Positions 61,714 to 64,000 of a stretch of 64,000 bases of DNA are shown here, in pieces (positions within the stretch are counted from its first letter, which is position 1; each line of letters starts with the position of its first letter). The stretch is from Candidatus Nitrosopelagicus sp. (GTDB lineage Archaea; Thermoproteota; Nitrososphaeria; Nitrososphaerales; Nitrosopumilaceae). Both the position numbers and the translations under genes were made by a program. The DNA lies in the NCBI GenBank assembly GCA_028344575.1, contig JAOMBO010000001.1, forward strand, positions 110,221 to 174,220, read 5' to 3'. The notes under the pieces were generated by a model. It was not told the DNA's origin. It saw nothing but the letters and a program-made list of their open reading frames with translations, and did no database searches.

Positions 61714-62025
61714 ATGAGAGACGACGAAAAATTTGAGATCATAAGAGCTTTGGATCTGTTACCACACATTACAGGTGCTAGTTGGGCAATGCTATGGTTT
61801 AGAATGAATGGAGTAAAAAATCCAACCAAAGAAGAATTTAGAGAAAAGACAGTAGAATATTTTAGCAGTATTGAGCCATTAATGAAATTATTTGAAAATA
61901 AAAAAGAATTTGAAGATATTAATCACTACATGCAAAATAGGTTTGAAGATGAAAAGAAACTAATCATAAATGGGGAAAATTCAGAGGTCGAAAAAAGACA
62001 TCAGAGATATTTGGATTATGGTTAA
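61714..62025 (+). CDS. 103-aa protein of unknown function, downstream of hemB
   Basis: The soluble, largely helical protein contains LLPHITGASWAMLWFRMNGVKNP near the N-terminus and a charged helical C-terminal half. It lies 8 nt after hemB, so it is probably co-transcribed, hinting at a link to tetrapyrroles. No domain is recognised. It shares a TTAA stop overlap with the opposing gene. Confidence 0.7.
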   Translation: MRDDEKFEIIRALDLLPHITGASWAMLWFRMNGVKNPTKEEFREKTVEYFSSIEPLMKLFENKKEFEDINHYMQNRFEDEKKLIINGENSEVEKRHQRYLDYG

Positions 62026-62633
62026 ATTTCAGATTTAAGTTCTTTAAGAAAATTTTTTAATATTTTAGTACGATTTTTAGCAAGAATTTTGCCTGTTTTA
62101 GTATTCATTTTTTTTTCTAGTGTAAGTAATTTCTCATAGAAATGGTCTAAAGCCCATTTATTGTCATTAACAGACCTATTTCTTGAAAATGGATCGTTTG
62201 GATCATAAAAAGGACGATTGTTTGAACCACTAAATGAAAAAACACGGGCTAATCCAATAGCGCCTATAGCATCCAACCTATCAGCATCTTGAAGAATTTT
62301 TCCTTCAATGCTAGAAGGAATTTTACCTTTTGAAAAACTATGTTCTTTAATTGCATCAGAAATAATTTCAATTTCACCGTCAAGAAAGTTATTTGCTTTC
62401 AAAATTTTCTCGGATAATTTAGCACTTTTGATAGCAGAATCTTTTCGATTTTTAATTTTTACTATATCATGTAAAAGAACAGCAGATAAAATTAATTTTT
62501 TATTCCCATTTTCAGTTTTACATATTTTTTCAGCGTTACGGTATACCCTCATTATATGTTCAAAATCATGTGCAGGATCATTATTAGCTAGTTTAATTTT
62601 GGAAATCTTTTTTAAATTTTCAAGTTGATTCAT
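62022..62633 (-). CDS. HD-domain phosphohydrolase
   Basis: The approximately 203-aa protein has HD-superfamily metal ligands: AHDFEHIMRVYRNA, LLHDIVKIKNRKD (the HD doublet), IKEHSF and LQDADRLDAIGAIG. Such enzymes hydrolyse nucleotides or nucleotide second messengers. The start at 62633 gives an ATGA overlap with the upstream DedA-like gene; the track start adds 20 residues inside that gene. Confidence 0.88.
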   Translation of the reverse strand: MNQLENLKKISKIKLANNDPAHDFEHIMRVYRNAEKICKTENGNKKLILSAVLLHDIVKIKNRKDSAIKSAKLSEKILKANNFLDGEIEIISDAIKEHSFSKGKIPSSIEGKILQDADRLDAIGAIGLARVFSFSGSNNRPFYDPNDPFSRNRSVNDNKWALDHFYEKLLTLEKKMNTKTGKILAKNRTKILKNFLKELKSEI

Positions 62634-63250
62634 AATTTCCATAGTTTCGGTCTTGTTAATTTGAATTTTCTTTTGGTCAATAATAGAGTCCAATTGATAC
62701 AGGTGAAGAGAATTATTACAGATACACCCAACGCATCAGCAATCAAAATTCCAATATAACGTTCCTCAAATAATTCCACAAATGGTGTTAAGACTATGTT
62801 ACTTATCGAAATCATCAGATAGTATGATACCACACGACCAGCCCAAAATCCAACGTATAGTCCGATACTTTTTGCCTTTAGAAGACCATATGTTACAAAT
62901 AATATATTACTTGGAAGCGGGGTTGCAGCAAAAAGGAAGGATGTAAGAATATAACCGAATCTTTTTTTGTTTAAAAAATTTCCAATTGCATCAAGATTAG
63001 ATTTTTGTTCATTTTGAACAAATTTTCGAAATATTGTTGAGACTTGTTTTAGAATGAATCTACCAAGGGTTGCACCGGTTGCACCAACAAGAGCCAATAA
63101 TAACGGATCAAATGATGCATCTATAGCATAAAATGATGCAAGGATTATCCAAGTTGGAGGCATCAAAAGTGGAGCTGCATTAACTAGAATTAGTAAAAAA
63201 AAGATTCCAATATACGAAAATTCTAACACGGATGCAAAAATATCAGTCAT
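62630..63250 (-). CDS. DedA/SNARE-associated (VTT)-like membrane protein
   Basis: The 206-aa protein has about five membrane segments. It has features of the VTT/DedA fold: NAAPLLMPPTWIILASFYA, GATLGRFILKQ and the loop ATPLPSNILFVTYGLLK, resembling the conserved P-x-P-x-x region. DedA-type proteins act in lipid translocation and membrane homeostasis. It is translationally coupled to the HD gene downstream. Confidence 0.72.
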   Translation of the reverse strand: MTDIFASVLEFSYIGIFFLLILVNAAPLLMPPTWIILASFYAIDASFDPLLLALVGATGATLGRFILKQVSTIFRKFVQNEQKSNLDAIGNFLNKKRFGYILTSFLFAATPLPSNILFVTYGLLKAKSIGLYVGFWAGRVVSYYLMISISNIVLTPFVELFEERYIGILIADALGVSVIILFTCINWTLLLTKRKFKLTRPKLWKL

Positions 63251-63323
63251 ACCAACTATCGTACCTTAAAATATCTAAATCATTGGTTAGTTAGTTTGGA
63301 ATAATGAATAAGTGATACACGAA

Positions 63324-63332
63324 CTTTATATC
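63324..63332 (+). promoter_or_regulatory. TATA box for the zinc-finger microprotein
   Basis: CTTTATATC starts 30 nt before the ATG at 63354. A strong TATA at the right distance supports the small ORF as a real gene. Confidence 0.55.
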
Positions 63333-63353
63333 GAAAAAAGTATCATACTTTCC

Positions 63354-63476
63354 ATGCCTAGTAAAACATGGAAATGTTTCAGATGTAATCTATCTTTTAA
63401 GAATGAAGAACTTGCAAAAATTCACAAAGAAATTACTAGTCATCACATAACAATTACAAAATCAATGATTGTATAA
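63354..63476 (+). CDS. 40-aa C2H2-type zinc-finger microprotein
   Basis: This ORF is too short for the track. The sequence WKCFRCNLSFKNEELAKIHKEITSHH gives a CxxC, an aromatic and Leu at finger-core spacing, and histidines, so it is a single C2H2-like zinc finger making up almost the whole protein. It has its own TATA box. It may bind nucleic acid or protein; the partner is unknown. Confidence 0.7.
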   Translation: MPSKTWKCFRCNLSFKNEELAKIHKEITSHHITITKSMIV

Positions 63477-63487
63477 TTTAAAAAATG

Positions 63488-63587
63488 TGGAGGGGGTGGG
63501 ATTCGAACCCACGAACTCCTAAGAGAAAGGATATCTTATAGATTGATCTTGAGTCCTTCTCGGTTGACCAGGCTTCGATACCCCTCC
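63488..63587 (-). tRNA. tRNA-Leu (anticodon CAA), with intron
   Basis: On the minus strand acceptor GGAGGGG pairs with CCCCTCC, discriminator A. A 3-bp D-stem TCG/CGA, anticodon stem AAGGA/TCCTT, a class II variable arm (CTCTTAGGAG) and T-arm GTGGG-TTCGAAT-CCCAC complete the fold. The anticodon loop CTCAAGA forms only after removing 15 nt between positions 37 and 38. The mature length is 85 nt, and no CCA is encoded. Confidence 0.92.
63533..63547 (-). other. 15-nt tRNA-Leu intron at position 37/38
   Basis: ATCAATCTATAAGAT (transcript sense) interrupts the anticodon loop. Removing it restores a 7-nt loop and a perfect 5-bp stem. The AGAT at each end lets the exact junction slide by a few nucleotides; a bulge-helix-bulge for the splicing endonuclease is expected there. 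Confidence 0.8.
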
Positions 63588-63673
63588 AACAAATGCTATT
63601 ATTGATTTTAACATATAACTTCTTCAATAAACAATTCCAACATCATTATTAAAAAAATAATTTGAAAACAAAG

Positions 63674-63681
63674 TTTATAAT
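63674..63681 (+). promoter_or_regulatory. TATA box for the SSB gene
   Basis: TTTATAAT begins 29 nt before the ATG at 63703. Confidence 0.55.
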
Positions 63682-63702
63682 CATTTTAAGGAATTTCAGT
63701 AC

Positions 63703-63993
63703 ATGACAACAATTGATGAAGCCAAGAATATGAGATCAGGAATAAATGTTGAAGGTACTGTAGAAAGAAAATCAGAAGTACGAAACGTCAACACAAAAGC
63801 TGGCTCAACAGTGGATGTTGCAGATGCAATGCTAGTAGACAATGGAATGGAAATTAAAATTACATTGTGGGCAGAAGATGCAAACAACATTCAAAATGGT
63901 GACAAAATCAAAATTGAGAACGGATATACAAACGAGTTCAAAGGAGAAGTCCAACTCGGAAAAGGTAAATTCGGAAAGCTTGAAAAAATTTAG
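63703..63993 (+). CDS. ssb: Single OB-fold ssDNA-binding protein (crenarchaeal SSB-like)
   Basis: The 96-aa protein is one OB fold with the pattern of Sulfolobus SSB: GTVERKSEVRNVNTKAG, VADAMLVDNGMEIKITLWAEDA, GDKIKIENGYTNEFKGEVQLG. It would bind single-stranded DNA (or RNA) during replication and repair. Unlike the Sulfolobus protein it ends right after the OB fold (GKFGKLEKI), without a Gly-rich linker and acidic tail. The gene is complete 7 nt before the window edge. Confidence 0.85.
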   Translation: MTTIDEAKNMRSGINVEGTVERKSEVRNVNTKAGSTVDVADAMLVDNGMEIKITLWAEDANNIQNGDKIKIENGYTNEFKGEVQLGKGKFGKLEKI

Positions 63994-64000
63994 ATTAAAA

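Overview
The window is a chromosomal segment of an archaeon, most probably a low-GC ammonia-oxidising thaumarchaeon (Nitrosopumilus/Nitrosarchaeum type). The evidence for Archaea is Rpo7 and Spt4, aEF1-beta, Cdc48, archaeal Pth2, NreA, TruD, a GHMP-type shikimate kinase, ADH synthase with dehydroquinate synthase II, GTP-dependent dephospho-CoA kinase, a geranylgeranyl reductase, and TATA boxes about 25-30 nt before start codons. Blue-copper proteins, very AT-rich DNA, many TTG starts and the siroheme-type heme genes fit Thaumarchaeota. The amo genes are not in the window, so ammonia oxidation is inferred only. I see no insertion sequence, prophage, CRISPR array or integrase; this looks like core chromosome. 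No stretch longer than 300 bases lacks a gene.

Layout. 1-2.9 kb: the end of a Y-family DNA polymerase and NreA, both ending in PCNA-binding (PIP) motifs, around an archaeosortase-like membrane protein whose catalytic Cys is Ser. 2.9-5.4 kb: a cobalamin-binding-type protein and a thiol-redox group (DsbA-like protein, CSC membrane protein, CxxC microprotein). 5.5-9.5 kb: a DEAD-box helicase and a run of small genes, including a secreted protein with a PEF-type sorting tail. 9.5-20.4 kb: YyaL/DUF255 protein, alcohol dehydrogenase, cupredoxin, MsrA, TruD, a beta-propeller, Pth2, geranylgeranyl reductase. 20.4-34.5 kb: zinc ribbon, aEF1-beta, Cdc48, CtaB, a second cupredoxin, a JAMM protease, H+-pyrophosphatase, dephospho-CoA kinase and Mrp, Rpo7/Spt4, NadC and NadA. 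34.6-39.9 kb: tRNA-Arg, aquaporin, peroxiredoxin, flavodoxin and an unrecognised four-member family sharing a C-terminal KANTGH tail. 40-53.9 kb: UbiD and MqnC (menaquinone), then an almost continuous shikimate/aromatic cluster (ADH synthase to prephenate dehydrogenase), interrupted by two minus-strand genes (a secreted FN3 protein and aspartate dehydrogenase). 53.8-57.7 kb: thiamine genes and a sugar-nucleotide pair. 57.7-62 kb: heme genes (HemA, precorrin-2 dehydrogenase, fused siroheme decarboxylase, HemB). 62-64 kb: HD hydrolase, DedA-like protein, a zinc-finger microprotein, intron-containing tRNA-Leu and a single-OB SSB.

How it fits together. The window supplies most of aromatic amino-acid synthesis, quinolinate-based NAD synthesis (NadX, NadA, NadC), parts of thiamine, CoA, menaquinone and siroheme-route heme synthesis, and electron-transfer parts (cupredoxins, flavodoxin, heme O synthase). 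The least explained item is the KANTGH family at 36-39.2 kb: modular Lys/Ala/Pro-rich proteins with duplicated NWN repeats, three of whose genes end in the same palindromic hairpin spanning the stop codon. A second general feature is that about half of the convergent gene pairs share a 4-bp TTAA or TTAG containing both stop codons, leaving no space for separate terminators.
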